Shown: in pieces, positions 6,897 to 16,151 of the stretch
How the letters are laid out: every line of letters begins with the position of its first letter
Position numbering within the stretch: the stretch's first letter is position 1
NCBI GenBank assembly: GCA_903873965.1
Contig: CAIQQO010000485.1
Coordinates: 1 to 44,316, forward strand
DNA length: 44,316 nucleotides
Direction: 5' to 3'
Origin: an uncultured bacterium
GTDB taxonomy: Bacteria; Chloroflexota; Anaerolineae; J036; Brachytrichaceae
Translations under genes and position numbers: made by a program
The notes under the pieces: model-generated
The model's database searches: none
The model's input: the letters and a program-made list of their open reading frames with translations, nothing else
What the model was told of the DNA's origin: nothing

Positions 6897-8990
6897 TCAT
6901 ACGCCATTCTGCGGCGTCTCGGTGATCTTGTCTGGGCGGCTACGCGCCTCGCGTTCCATCTCCATCACGATGCGCGAGACTTCCTCGAAAGCAGCGCGTT
7001 GTTTACGATACAGATCACTCTCGCTCATCACCAGCTTGCGCGCCACATCGCGCACACGCTGTCCCTGCACAATCTTCATCTCAAGGATGTTGTACAGCAG
7101 CCACTCGGTCGCAGTGAAACTGCGTGTGCCTTCTGGCTTCAATCGCTCAATCGCCCGCGTCAGCACAGCCCGCAGCGCCTTGGTCGCGTTGCCATTGTTG
7201 TCGGTCATCGCATCAGTCACCACGCGCAATTTCATCATGGGCGAGCCGGCCAGCTTCGGGCCTCCCCAATACTGACTCAGCGCATCGCGCACCAGGTGGG
7301 TGAAATCATCATACCCTTCTGGCACCAGTTCAAAGTCAGCGATGGTGGGCGCGGCTGGGTTGCGCGTTTCTGCGATACGACGCTGCATATCATCGGCCTC
7401 TGGAATGATACGGGTCAAGGCCTCGAACGCGCGACGCTGCATAATCGAATCTTCCAGCGCGCGCGCCGCCTGTGCCACCAGTGTGGCGACGCCCTGACGT
7501 TCCTCGTCGGTCAGTTCCGGCTCGGATGCGCGCGCCACCAGCCCGATCACGCCAAGCACCTCGCCCGTCTCGCGTGACCGTAATGGAATCAGCCAGTAAC
7601 CTTCCCACAGGATGAAATCATGCTCGATCTCAAACATCGTATGGTTAGGCTCGACGCCATTTTCACCAGTTTGTCCGGTGCCAGGTTCAGAGGTTGGCGC
7701 ATTCGAAGCCACCTTCATCCCTTCAACCGTTTTGCCGTTGGCCGTGCGCGACTGAATCACGCTGCGAACCAGGGCCGACTGTGGCTTGAGCTTGTCAACC
7801 TCAAGATTGCCAATCACCACCAGCACCGGTTCGGTCATGAGCATCGGCATGTTTTGCACAGCAGATTGCGCCGGCAACGGCAGATCCAAATCGGCAATCT
7901 TCATGACAAATGCCGTGCGGGCGCGCAACAGATCACACAATGCGGCCAGTATGTTTTCGAGAAACTGGCGCAAGTCCGATGTCGTCATCAACCTTTCGCT
8001 GAATTGCTGCAAGTACGTCACTTCACCGCTGTCTTCTCCCGCGATGAATCGATCCACCGTGGGCTGAAGGGTGACAATAATAAGTTGTGCCATCAAGATC
8101 ATCGTTGATGCGGCAATAACCCCGACAAAGTCACTCGGCAGCTCAAACAGCTTTTCCACGCGACTGCTCAACACCAGGGCCGTGATGACTGCTGCGGCAA
8201 GAACAGGCCCGCGGAGCAGATACTTGATCATGCGGCGCTTGATCACGCGGTCGGGTGCGCTGGCGCCATAATAGGCCACACTGTAACCCATCCACGTAAC
8301 ACCAACCCAGATCGCAGTGTTCACTATCAGTATGCCTAGCCACGGAATGATATCGGGGAGCGCCGCGGGCCATCCCACCGGCAGCAGGAATGGAAAAATG
8401 CCAAGTGTGGGGAACAGAAACGACAGCGTAAAGTACGTCATCCGGCGCTTGCTTGTGGCCGTCAATGACCGGCGACGCGCCTCAATCACGTTATACATAG
8501 CCCAGCCAACACTGCTGAAGTAATACAGGCTGAACACATAGAACAATACGCCTGGGGCGAGATGATCCAGATGGTAAGTCACCATGCCGCTCATCGCCAC
8601 CAGATCAGTGAAAATCACCAACAGGAAGACGAAGAAGCCGCTGACATAGGCGGCGCGCACAGCGATGCGGCGCACAGGGGATGTTTCACCCGTGGCACGC
8701 AGCAGCGTATCCGACATCCCCAGCGCCGCTGCAGGCATCATGGCGATGCCGATCCACTGAAAACGCATCCAGGCGTAAGCTGGCGGAGTCGACAACTGGC
8801 CCAACAGGTCGCCTAGGTAAGCGCCAATGGCACACAGCAACAACAGCGCAAACGAGCGTGCGATCTGGCTGCGCCGGTTATATAAGCCGATATAGATCAC
8901 CAGCGCAAACGCCGTGATCAGTATGCCGGCTGACATGATGCGATTCAGCAGCGTAACTGCCCCGAGTATAGTGGCGAGAATTTCCGTCAT
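6897..8990 (-). CDS. membrane-bound GAF sensor with C-terminal helix-turn-helix module
   Basis: The 697-residue protein has an N-terminal half (about 1-310) with roughly nine hydrophobic helices, resembling the 7TM-type sensor regions of histidine kinases. A GAF-like domain follows (about 330-510) with a conserved start (YLQQFSERLMTTSDLRQFLE) and a low-complexity insertion near 420-440. The C-terminal 130 residues hold TATEWLLYNILEMKIVQGQR followed by RDVARKLVMSESDLYRKQR. That has the shape of a sigma-region-4/LuxR-like HTH. There is no kinase, GGDEF or phosphatase domain. It may be a membrane-anchored regulator or an anti-/co-factor. The ATG at 8990 lies 6 bp after the GNAT stop, within a co-directional run. 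Confidence 0.75.
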   Translation of the reverse strand: MTEILATILGAVTLLNRIMSAGILITAFALVIYIGLYNRRSQIARSFALLLLCAIGAYLGDLLGQLSTPPAYAWMRFQWIGIAMMPAAALGMSDTLLRATGETSPVRRIAVRAAYVSGFFVFLLVIFTDLVAMSGMVTYHLDHLAPGVLFYVFSLYYFSSVGWAMYNVIEARRRSLTATSKRRMTYFTLSFLFPTLGIFPFLLPVGWPAALPDIIPWLGILIVNTAIWVGVTWMGYSVAYYGASAPDRVIKRRMIKYLLRGPVLAAAVITALVLSSRVEKLFELPSDFVGVIAASTMILMAQLIIVTLQPTVDRFIAGEDSGEVTYLQQFSERLMTTSDLRQFLENILAALCDLLRARTAFVMKIADLDLPLPAQSAVQNMPMLMTEPVLVVIGNLEVDKLKPQSALVRSVIQSRTANGKTVEGMKVASNAPTSEPGTGQTGENGVEPNHTMFEIEHDFILWEGYWLIPLRSRETGEVLGVIGLVARASEPELTDEERQGVATLVAQAARALEDSIMQRRAFEALTRIIPEADDMQRRIAETRNPAAPTIADFELVPEGYDDFTHLVRDALSQYWGGPKLAGSPMMKLRVVTDAMTDNNGNATKALRAVLTRAIERLKPEGTRSFTATEWLLYNILEMKIVQGQRVRDVARKLVMSESDLYRKQRAAFEEVSRIVMEMEREARSRPDKITETPQNGV

Positions 8991-8996
8991 ACTGCG

Positions 8997-9533
8997 TTAA
9001 CGGATTTTATACGTAAAAAAGAGTGCAATGTCGCGCCCTTGATAATAATTGTCGGCATAGCCCGCAAAACGAAACCCGCGAGTCTGGCACATGCGCGTGG
9101 CCGGGTAGTTTTTGGTCACCACGTCCATCATCAGACTCTGCAAGCCATCGTTTTTAGCTTGCGCTATGGCTGTACGCAGCAATTGCGTGCCGACGCCTTT
9201 GCGCCGCTGCTCTGTGATCACGTTCATGCATGGCAATGATCCGCTGTTCTGCCACGGATGGGTCATCATGCCAATGTAACCGATGAGTTCACGTGCGCCT
9301 TCGCCTTCCGCTACCCAGACCAGGTCACAGCGGTGCAAAATCCGGCGCAGCGTCGCCTTTTCGTGCGTGCAAGGCGCCTGCAATAGGCGCGGCAAACGTA
9401 TCAGCCGGAAGGTAGATGTAGCCTCCGTGTTGGAATCGCGCCCACTCATCTGCCAGACGTGGTCTGTCAAGTAGGTGTGATCCATGTTAACAATCACATC
9501 GATATCGGACAATTCAGCATGGCGTATGTGCAT
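8997..9533 (-). CDS. GNAT-family N-acetyltransferase
   Basis: The start is set at ATG 9533 (MHIRHAELSDIDVIVNMD, 178 residues); the frame extends to a TTG at 9545. MHIRHAELSDIDVI is the typical beta1/alpha1 opening of GNAT enzymes. The acetyl-CoA pyrophosphate-binding motif A is EQRRKGVGTQLLRTAIAQA. The end carries the usual NYPATRMCQTRGFRFAGYAD (motif B, Y/F-rich). Family members transfer acetyl from acetyl-CoA to amines, including protein N-termini, antibiotics and metabolites; the acceptor cannot be inferred. It sits 6 bp before the GAF-HTH gene and 35 bp after the anchored protein, so it is likely part of one transcript. Confidence 0.85.
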   Translation of the reverse strand: MHIRHAELSDIDVIVNMDHTYLTDHVWQMSGRDSNTEATSTFRLIRLPRLLQAPCTHEKATLRRILHRCDLVWVAEGEGARELIGYIGMMTHPWQNSGSLPCMNVITEQRRKGVGTQLLRTAIAQAKNDGLQSLMMDVVTKNYPATRMCQTRGFRFAGYADNYYQGRDIALFFTYKIR

Positions 9534-9568
9534 GGTATTCCACAACCAGTCTTAGCGGTTTATTGGCT

Positions 9569-10294
9569 CTATTTTCCGATTGAAATCGGCATACGACAAG
9601 TGGCGCGAACGGCGCCATCAGCGCCAATGATCTGCAGTCGAAAGGGATAGATGCCGGCCGCAATGGCCGCTGTGCTGAAATCCTGCAACAGCACATTGGA
9701 TATTACCGTAACTTCGCCTCGCCCCACCAGTGTCCATGTGGCTACGCTGCTATTTTGTATCTCCAGTTTATACCAATCTCCGACGGCCAGCACAGCCGTA
9801 CCTTTCACAGTGACGTTGCCCGACACCTTCTCTCCCTGCGCCGGGCTGATAATCTGCGCATTCGCATTCGAGCAGTCAGACTCGGCGGCGCCCGTGATGG
9901 TGATGGGCTGGGATGGATCAGTGAAGGTGATCGTCGCCGTAAATGCCGCGCGTCCCTGCGCCTGACCTGCCTGAATCGCAGCAGTGGGCATCGATGTGGG
10001 AATCATGATTCCCTGCGGGGTGCTGGTAGCTGCTCCGAGCAGTGCATTTACCTTGGTCACAGGCGCCAGTGTCGTAACAGCGTATATGGCTGCGCCTATG
10101 ATGATGCATAGCACGGCCTTTAACATCGCATTGATCGCACGTGTCACCACAGCACGACGCTCCAGGCGAAATACGGCTCGGCGCAACTCGCGCATCGACG
10201 TTATACCGCTCAACAGGAAATAGGTACATGCAATACCGCAAATGGCATAAAGCACGAAGCTGTATGTTTTGATCAGCTGTGGAATTACTTCCAT
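9569..10294 (-). CDS. membrane-anchored protein with extracytoplasmic beta domain, function unknown
   Basis: The 241-residue protein has two N-terminal membrane helices (about 8-30 and 55-78) joined by a basic loop with RELRRAVFRLERRA. A low-complexity linker follows, then a C-terminal beta-rich domain. The segment IISPAQGEKVSGNVTVKGTA looks like the start of an immunoglobulin-like (Gmad2/Big-type) fold and GIYPFRLQIIGADG like its end. Two Cys (in ESDCSNAN and RATCRMP) could form an external disulfide. The ATG overlaps the last 10 bp of the purine nucleoside phosphorylase gene, so translation is probably coupled. No enzymatic motif is seen. Confidence 0.65.
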   Translation of the reverse strand: MEVIPQLIKTYSFVLYAICGIACTYFLLSGITSMRELRRAVFRLERRAVVTRAINAMLKAVLCIIIGAAIYAVTTLAPVTKVNALLGAATSTPQGIMIPTSMPTAAIQAGQAQGRAAFTATITFTDPSQPITITGAAESDCSNANAQIISPAQGEKVSGNVTVKGTAVLAVGDWYKLEIQNSSVATWTLVGRGEVTVISNVLLQDFSTAAIAAGIYPFRLQIIGADGAVRATCRMPISIGK

Positions 10295-11130
10295 TCGGCT
10301 AATACACCCTTCACAATAGCCAGCATCTTCGGAGCGATCTTCGGTCCAGCTTCAAGCACTTCCTGATGCGACGGCGGCTCGCCTTCATCAGCCTGCAATC
10401 GCGCCACGTTGGTGATTCCACTAAACCCCAGCACGCGCATACCGGCGTGCCGCGCCACCAGCACTTCGTTGACCGTCGACATTCCCACCGCGTCAGCGCC
10501 GATCGCTCGCAGGAACCGCAGTTCAGCCGGCGTCTCGAATGCCGGACCGGCAAGGCCGAAGTACACGCCCTCCTGCATGTTAATGCCCGCTGTAGCAGCA
10601 ACTTGTCGCGCCATACGGCGCAATGACGCATCATAGGCTTCGGTCATGCTGGGAAAGCGCGGCCCCAATGCTTCATCGTTGGGGCCAATGAGCGGATTAT
10701 GCCCGGCCATACCAATCATGTTGATGTGATCGCTCATCATCATCACATCGCCGACAGCATAATTGCGATTGATTCCGCCTGCCGCGTTACTGACGATCAT
10801 GGCCGTTGCCCCCAGTGCATGCGCCACACGCACTGGCAGGGTAATCTGCCACATCGGGTAACCCTCATAAAAGTGAATGCGTCCCTGCATGACAATGACG
10901 GGCACGCCACACAGGTGACCCAGAAGAAAGGCCCCGGCATGTCCATGTACAGTCGACACGGCAAAGCCCGGGACATCGCTGTATGGCACCCGCACAGGAT
11001 CAACGATATCGTCCGCCAACCCGCCCAGCCCGCTGCCAAGCACGATCAGAATACGGGGTTTCAAGTCGGACTTGATCCGCACAGCTTCAAAAGCCTGTTG
11101 AATGAAATTCGCGATGTCGGGATTACTCAT
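10285..11130 (-). CDS. purine nucleoside phosphorylase (trimeric PNP/MTAP family)
   Basis: The 281 residues from ATG 11130 (MSNPDIANFIQQAF) match the usual length of trimeric PNPs. Hallmarks are the phosphate-binding LGSGLGGLAD, then HGHAGAFLLG, MQGRIHFYEGY, SNAAGGINRNYAVGD and the purine-site AGPAFETPAE. GMSTVNEVLVARHAGMRVLG and GITNVA (base-contacting Asn) follow. It reversibly phosphorolyses purine (2'-deoxy)ribonucleosides such as inosine and guanosine in the cytosol for salvage. The frame extends upstream to 11175 without homology. It is followed, with a 10-bp overlap, by an anchored protein. The gltX gene lies 70 bp upstream on the same strand. Confidence 0.93.
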   Translation of the reverse strand: MSNPDIANFIQQAFEAVRIKSDLKPRILIVLGSGLGGLADDIVDPVRVPYSDVPGFAVSTVHGHAGAFLLGHLCGVPVIVMQGRIHFYEGYPMWQITLPVRVAHALGATAMIVSNAAGGINRNYAVGDVMMMSDHINMIGMAGHNPLIGPNDEALGPRFPSMTEAYDASLRRMARQVAATAGINMQEGVYFGLAGPAFETPAELRFLRAIGADAVGMSTVNEVLVARHAGMRVLGFSGITNVARLQADEGEPPSHQEVLEAGPKIAPKMLAIVKGVLAEWK

Positions 11131-11200
11131 GAGCTGATTGTGTATCCTTTTTCTCTGAGAAGATAAGGCGTCCAATGCTGTTCGGACCAGCCATAAACGT

Positions 11201-12718
11201 TCATCGGCTCAGGGCATCAATGGCTCGATCAAGTCGTTGTAGCGTTATCTCGCGTCCCATGACGCTGATAGTCCCAAACAACGGCGGCGTCACGCTCTTG
11301 CCGGTGACAGCGTTGCGCACGATCGTGAACAACGGCCCGGCCTTGACATTTAACCGCTCTGCCAATGCTCGCATGGCATGTTCCATCTGCGTCGGATCAA
11401 AGTCGGCCAGTTGCGCCAGCACTTCCCGCGTCTCGCGCAGGGCATTTAGCGACGTCGCCTGATCCATTTTTTTGTCAACGAGTGAAGCCGCTGGTACTGG
11501 CGGTATGTCGGTGAACATGAAGTCGATCAGCCCTGCCGCATCCTTGAGAGTCTTGATGCGCTCCTGAATCAACGGTACAGCAGCCATGAACTGTGCTTTG
11601 AGTTCGGGGGAATCCAGCGCGATGCCAGCAGCCTGCACGAACGGCGTCAGTAGACGCGCCAGTTCAGCCACAGGCATGCGGCGGATATGCACGCCATTGA
11701 GCCAATCAAGCTTGGTGTAGCTAAACACCGCAGGAGAAGACCCGATATGATCTTCCGAGAACTTTTCGATCAACTCCGAGATGGTAAAGACATTCTGTTC
11801 ATCGCCTTCACCGGGCGCCCAACCCAGCATCGCAAGAAAGTTGATGACTGCTTCCGGCAGGTAACCCTGATCACGAAACTCGAACACACTGGTCGCGCCA
11901 TGACGCTTGCTCAGCTTGCGCCCGTCCTCACCGAGGACATTGGGCACATGAGCGAATTTCGGCATTTCCCAGCCAAAGTACTTGTACAGCAACACATGCT
12001 TAGGCGCACTCGACAGCCAGTCATCACCGCGAATGACATGCGTTACGCCCTGCAAGTGGTCGTCCACAACGTTGGCCAGATGGTACGTAGGGTATCCGTC
12101 TGCCTTGATCAACACGGTGTCATCGATATTGGCGTTCTCAAACGCCACATCGCCTTTCACCAGATCGCGCAAGTGCGTCGTGCCGTCGCGCGGGGTTACG
12201 CGCATGCGGATAACATGCGGTTGCGAAGGGTCCACATCCGCGCGCAGGCGCATCTCTTCTCGGAAGCTCCAGACTTCCTTGCGCGAGATGACATCGGCGC
12301 GCAGGCGCTCCAGTTCCTCCGGAGTCTCGTTGGCACGATATGCGTACCCGTTGGCAACCAGCCATTCCGCCCATTCGCGGTAGTGCGGCAGGCGTTGCGA
12401 CTGAATGAACGGACCCGGGATACCGCGGTAGCTGCCGTCATTCAAGGCGCCCGGATAATCTTCTTCGCTCTTCATCGCCTGTAGCGACGCATGATCGGGG
12501 CCGCCATCGAGTTGAATGCCAAGCCAGTCGAAGGTTTCCAGAATGCGCCGGCATGAACCGGCGACATGCCGATCCTGATCCGTATCTTCGATGCGCATGA
12601 AGAACAGGCCGTCATGATGCTTCGCAGTCAACCATGAAAAGATGGCCGTGCGAACACCGCCGATATGCATATCGCCGGTGGGGGAAGGGGCAAATCGTGT
12701 GCGAACAGATGTGGTCAT
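11201..12718 (-). CDS. gltX: glutamyl-tRNA synthetase
   Basis: The class I synthetase has 505 residues from ATG 12718. The HIGH motif is in RFAPSPTGDMHIGGVRTAIF, and KLSKRHGATSV is the KMSKS equivalent. The anticodon-binding helical domain occupies the C-terminal third. It charges tRNA(Glu) with glutamate. A true glutaminyl-tRNA synthetase gene also lies in this window (17475), so a strictly discriminating GluRS would be expected; that is an inference. An alternative GTG start at 12742 would overlap the ndk stop; the ATG gives the standard N-terminus. The order ndk-gltX with a 9-bp gap suggests one transcript. Confidence 0.95.
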   Translation of the reverse strand: MTTSVRTRFAPSPTGDMHIGGVRTAIFSWLTAKHHDGLFFMRIEDTDQDRHVAGSCRRILETFDWLGIQLDGGPDHASLQAMKSEEDYPGALNDGSYRGIPGPFIQSQRLPHYREWAEWLVANGYAYRANETPEELERLRADVISRKEVWSFREEMRLRADVDPSQPHVIRMRVTPRDGTTHLRDLVKGDVAFENANIDDTVLIKADGYPTYHLANVVDDHLQGVTHVIRGDDWLSSAPKHVLLYKYFGWEMPKFAHVPNVLGEDGRKLSKRHGATSVFEFRDQGYLPEAVINFLAMLGWAPGEGDEQNVFTISELIEKFSEDHIGSSPAVFSYTKLDWLNGVHIRRMPVAELARLLTPFVQAAGIALDSPELKAQFMAAVPLIQERIKTLKDAAGLIDFMFTDIPPVPAASLVDKKMDQATSLNALRETREVLAQLADFDPTQMEHAMRALAERLNVKAGPLFTIVRNAVTGKSVTPPLFGTISVMGREITLQRLDRAIDALSR

Positions 12719-12726
12719 CGATATGT

Positions 12727-13176
12727 TTACTCTTTTAACCACTTATCAGCCGCGCGCTCGTAGCTGATCATATCGGCCTCGCTGAAATACAGCGCAAGTT
12801 CACGCACAGCAGTTTCCGGCTTGTCAGCAGCGTGAATCAAGTTGCGTGAAATGTTCAAACCGAAGTCGCCGCGAATGGTGCCGGCAGCGGCATTCAGCGG
12901 ATTGGTGGCGCCCACGGTGGCGCGCACGGCGGCAACTGCATCGGGGCCTTCCAGACATAGCACCACAACCGGTGCGGAGGTCATATAGGCCACGGTGCCA
13001 TCATAGAAGCCCTTGCCCTTGTGCTCGGCATAATGCTGCTCAGCCGTTTCGCGCGAAATGCGCATCAATTTCATACCCGCAATGCGCAAGCCACGTGATT
13101 CAAATCGCTTGATGATCTCTCCGACCAGCGCACGCTGCACACCATCGGGCTTAACAATAACCAGTGTTCTTTCCAT
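12727..13176 (-). CDS. ndk: nucleoside diphosphate kinase
   Basis: At 149 residues it has the usual length. It starts MERTLVIVKPDGVQRALVGE, the ATP/phosphate-binding beginning of NDK. The active-site His is in RNLIHAADKPETA, which takes the place of the NxxHGSDS motif: the Gly-Ser are replaced by Ala-Ala, while His and Asp are kept. It transfers the gamma-phosphate between nucleoside triphosphates and diphosphates via a phosphohistidine. The ATG has a modest GAAAG ribosome-binding site. It is placed between the TPR gene and gltX. Confidence 0.94.
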   Translation of the reverse strand: MERTLVIVKPDGVQRALVGEIIKRFESRGLRIAGMKLMRISRETAEQHYAEHKGKGFYDGTVAYMTSAPVVVLCLEGPDAVAAVRATVGATNPLNAAAGTIRGDFGLNISRNLIHAADKPETAVRELALYFSEADMISYERAADKWLKE

Positions 13177-13206
13177 GTTCTTTCGTAATTCCTTCTTGTA
13201 TTAGTC

Positions 13207-13290
13207 GCTGGAGATAGGGAGATTAGGGTTTAGTGCCATCCGGGCTCCAGTTTTCAATCTCCATTCTCTCTGTTCTCTGTAGTCTCTAAC
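13207..13290. repeat. degenerate GAGATTA/TAATCTC repeat, inverted arrangement (copy 1)
   Basis: The gap between ndk and the TPR gene contains GGAGATAGGGAGATTAGGG, then a 25-30 bp non-repeated stretch, then a TC-rich arm with CAATCTCC, ATTCTCTCTG and GTAGTCTCTAAC. The two arms are complementary in a loose way (GGAGATT/AATCTCC). The right arm runs into the 3' end of the TPR gene and encodes its last residues (ENRENGD). The same kind of sequence occurs at 20047-20172. Confidence 0.6.
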
Positions 13291-14948
13291 GCTCGATGAT
13301 ACGCTATTAGTGCCGAGTTGACATCCCCTTTGCGCGTATAGATGTCACCCATCATGGTCTGAAAGCGCCGCACGCGTGGATGCGCTTGCGTCACTGTTTC
13401 AAGGTCAGCCAGCACAGTATCGAGTTTCCTGCCAGCTTTGATCAGGGCTGCGTAATGATCAGCAGCACTTTCGTAGTCGCCTGCTTCCAACGCCTTGTGC
13501 GCCAAACCCAACACTTCTTCAATTGCGAGCTTAGGTCGGGTTGTCGTGCTCTTCGTCTTGCGTTCTTTCTTGCGTGCGGGCAGTGCCGAATCGGCATCAC
13601 CAAGTTCTGACACACTCGGCGCAGTGACTAAGGCTGAATTCGGCGCACTGGTGCTCTCATCTGTCGCGGCTGGTTCTTGGGCGAGTGTGGACTGCGCATC
13701 ATTGGTAGCTGTGACCGCTGTTGCTTCCTGCAATGTGGGTTTCGTCGCCAGTTGAAATGTCACGGTTGGCGGCGGCTCAGGCGACCACTTCGTCACCGTT
13801 CCGGTGCGTGGTGTGTGAGCTGAATCATCAGCAGGCTGATTCGGATCACGGTCAGCCATGGTTGCCGGCGCTTTCTCAGCGCTTAATGCTGACAACCATG
13901 CGGGTATGTCATCGATCTGATCCTCTATATGCACCGGTATCCACTCCAACGGGGTAGTGTCGATCGTGTCGTCCACCTTGCCATCATAGTCAATATCTGC
14001 CTCTTCCCCGGGGAGCTGTCTCGCAGATGATGTAGCATCCTGCTCTTTGGATAGTGATAGCGTAGATGGCGGACTGGACTGCGCATCTGGCGCAACCGGG
14101 CCTGCAGCAGCAATGAGTTCATCAACCCATGCCGAACGATCCAGTTCGCTGTCAATATCCGCTGCCGCAGGCGGACTCACTTCATCCTGCGGCGTCGACG
14201 CAGGACTGGCAGGCGCATCGCGGACAAAGAACGGCGACGCATCGCCCAGCCATTCACTGGTGGCGCGATAGTCTGGATCATAGTGTTCAACGGCGAGGTG
14301 ATGCACATCGGCGATATCCATGTTGCCGATTTGAGCCCACACTGCGGCCAGAATGACGTGTGCATTCAGGCAGTCGGGTTGTGCATCCAGAATGTTCTGG
14401 CACAACTCAACGGTAGACACCTTGTACCCGCTGCGCCACAGCATTTCAGCCAGCATAATCTGGATATCAGTGCGATCCGGCGCTGCCAGCGTCAGTTTAT
14501 GGATCAGGCTAAAGGCGCGGTTGGTCAACCCGCCTCTAAACATCCATCGTACTTCGGCCATCTGACCGCGACCAACAGGCCCATCTTCCAGTCGCCCAAC
14601 AATACTCAGCGCATCAGGATCTTCTGGCAGGATAGCCAGTGCCTGCAGCGCAAACACGGCTGATTCAGCATGCTGACCGGCGTTAGCCAGTGAACGCGCC
14701 AATCCTGCCATGGCGGGTGCGTCCGCTGGGATAATATCCAGCAGATGGCGATAATCATCGATAGCTTGCGTCGCCTGACCCTGCAACTCATAGGTGATGG
14801 CGCGCAAACGTATCAATCGGACAGCATCAGGATAAGACTTCGCCAGCGCGTTACAGCGCTCAATTGCCTGCGCATAGCTGGAGCTGGCGATCCAATCCCC
14901 GATCTCCGACAGCGCATCATCAAAAGTCTGCGACGTCACCTCAGTCAT
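13254..14948 (-). CDS. TPR-repeat protein with long disordered middle
   Basis: The 564 residues are counted from ATG 14948 (MTEVTSQTFDDALSEIGDW). The N-terminal 230 residues form about five tetratricopeptide-type helical pairs (for example YAQAIERCNALAKSYPDAVR, QATQAIDDYRHLLDIIPAD). Residues about 240-450 are rich in Ala/Ser/Pro/Asp and look disordered. The C-terminal 100 return to TPR-like helices (LEAGDYESAADHYAALIKAG, RKGDVNSALIAYHRALE). TPR proteins act as protein-binding scaffolds; no enzyme domain or signal peptide is visible, so the partner is unknown. Its last codons lie in the degenerate repeat 13207-13290. It is divergent from the SAHH-like gene. Confidence 0.75.
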   Translation of the reverse strand: MTEVTSQTFDDALSEIGDWIASSSYAQAIERCNALAKSYPDAVRLIRLRAITYELQGQATQAIDDYRHLLDIIPADAPAMAGLARSLANAGQHAESAVFALQALAILPEDPDALSIVGRLEDGPVGRGQMAEVRWMFRGGLTNRAFSLIHKLTLAAPDRTDIQIMLAEMLWRSGYKVSTVELCQNILDAQPDCLNAHVILAAVWAQIGNMDIADVHHLAVEHYDPDYRATSEWLGDASPFFVRDAPASPASTPQDEVSPPAAADIDSELDRSAWVDELIAAAGPVAPDAQSSPPSTLSLSKEQDATSSARQLPGEEADIDYDGKVDDTIDTTPLEWIPVHIEDQIDDIPAWLSALSAEKAPATMADRDPNQPADDSAHTPRTGTVTKWSPEPPPTVTFQLATKPTLQEATAVTATNDAQSTLAQEPAATDESTSAPNSALVTAPSVSELGDADSALPARKKERKTKSTTTRPKLAIEEVLGLAHKALEAGDYESAADHYAALIKAGRKLDTVLADLETVTQAHPRVRRFQTMMGDIYTRKGDVNSALIAYHRALETTENRENGD

Positions 14949-15015
14949 CAGTGTTATTATCGCGCAAGTCATGACCTTCCACACCAATTAGCGGAATCCC
15001 AACAGTACTTAAGCT

Positions 15016-16143
15016 ATGCATACATTAGAACGTGATATCGCCTGGGCTACTGAGCACATGCCAGCGACCCGCGCAACGCTGAAGGCATTGCCCGATCTCA
15101 GCCATGTGCGGCTGGCATGCTCGATGCACCTCGATATCAAGATGATCGTGGCCATCGAGGGTCTGCTTGAACGCGGTGCGCATATCTATCTCACTACATG
15201 CAATCCCGACACGGTGCGTAATGAAGTGGTGGCGCATTGCATGGCGCGTGGTTCAGGCAACGTGAAGGCGCATGCATGGCACGGCATGTCGCGCGCAGAT
15301 TACAATACGTCTATTGAGCGCGCTATCGCATGGTCGCCGACGCACTTGTGTGAGATGGGCGCTGAGATCACCAGCGTATTGGCCGTGGGTACTGCACCAG
15401 CAACACACGTTGTAGCCGGGCTGGAAGCAACAGGATCCGGGATCACGCGCCTTGGCAAATTGTCACCGACTTATCCGATCTTTAACTGGGATGATGTCGC
15501 CGTCAAGGAAGGGCTGCATAACCGCTACATGGTAGGCATCACAGCCTGCCACGCTTTCTTCAACCGCACACGCTTGACCTTTCACAATAAGCGCGTGCTG
15601 GTGATAGGCTATGGTCTGGTCGGTCGTGGAGTGTGCGATGCCGCGCGCGCCTATGGCGGTCACATCAGCGTGGTGGAGATGAACGCGGCGCGCGCACTGG
15701 AAGCATCATTTGCCGGCTGGCCGGTGGTCAGCCTTGAGGAGGCACTACCCAGCGCCGACGTGATCATCACCGCTACTGGCTCTCGCCATGTGATCAAATC
15801 AGCCCACTTTGACTTGTTTAAGTCAGGCGCCTTCCTGATGAATGTAGGGCATTTGAATGAAGAGATCGATATCCCGGCGCTATACTCCAATCCTCACGCA
15901 AACGCATTACCGTATATCGAGCGTGTTAGGCTGGGTGAACGACACGTCTATGTACTGGCTGATGGCGGCATGGCTAACCTCAGCGCCGGCGAAGGCGACA
16001 GTCTTAATGCATTCGATGTAACACTGGCGGTCATGGTCGCCGGCATCGGGTTTATTGTGGAATCGGGCAGCGGGTATTCACCCGGCATGCATACATTACC
16101 TGCACGGGCCTGGATGCCCGTTGCACAGCGAGCGCTTCTGTAA
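15016..16143 (+). CDS. divergent S-adenosylhomocysteine hydrolase-like protein
   Basis: The 375-residue protein has the SAHH architecture. The substrate-binding half begins with CSMHLDIKMIVAIEGLLERG, and the NAD-binding Rossmann half has VLVIGYGLVGRGVCDAARAY, IITATGSRHVI and NVGHLNEEIDI. True SAHH is about 420-470 residues and ends in a conserved Lys/Tyr tail; this one stops without it. The catalytic motifs differ. LDDGGD of SAHH corresponds to CEMGAE (112-117) and SEETTTG to LEATGSG (136-142). K164 is kept, and the usual partner Asp is His168. It may therefore have a different substrate or no hydrolase activity. It lies 8 bp before the RNA-methyltransferase-like gene, so they are probably co-transcribed. 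Confidence 0.75.
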   Translation: MHTLERDIAWATEHMPATRATLKALPDLSHVRLACSMHLDIKMIVAIEGLLERGAHIYLTTCNPDTVRNEVVAHCMARGSGNVKAHAWHGMSRADYNTSIERAIAWSPTHLCEMGAEITSVLAVGTAPATHVVAGLEATGSGITRLGKLSPTYPIFNWDDVAVKEGLHNRYMVGITACHAFFNRTRLTFHNKRVLVIGYGLVGRGVCDAARAYGGHISVVEMNAARALEASFAGWPVVSLEEALPSADVIITATGSRHVIKSAHFDLFKSGAFLMNVGHLNEEIDIPALYSNPHANALPYIERVRLGERHVYVLADGGMANLSAGEGDSLNAFDVTLAVMVAGIGFIVESGSGYSPGMHTLPARAWMPVAQRALL

Positions 16144-16151
16144 CACTTATC

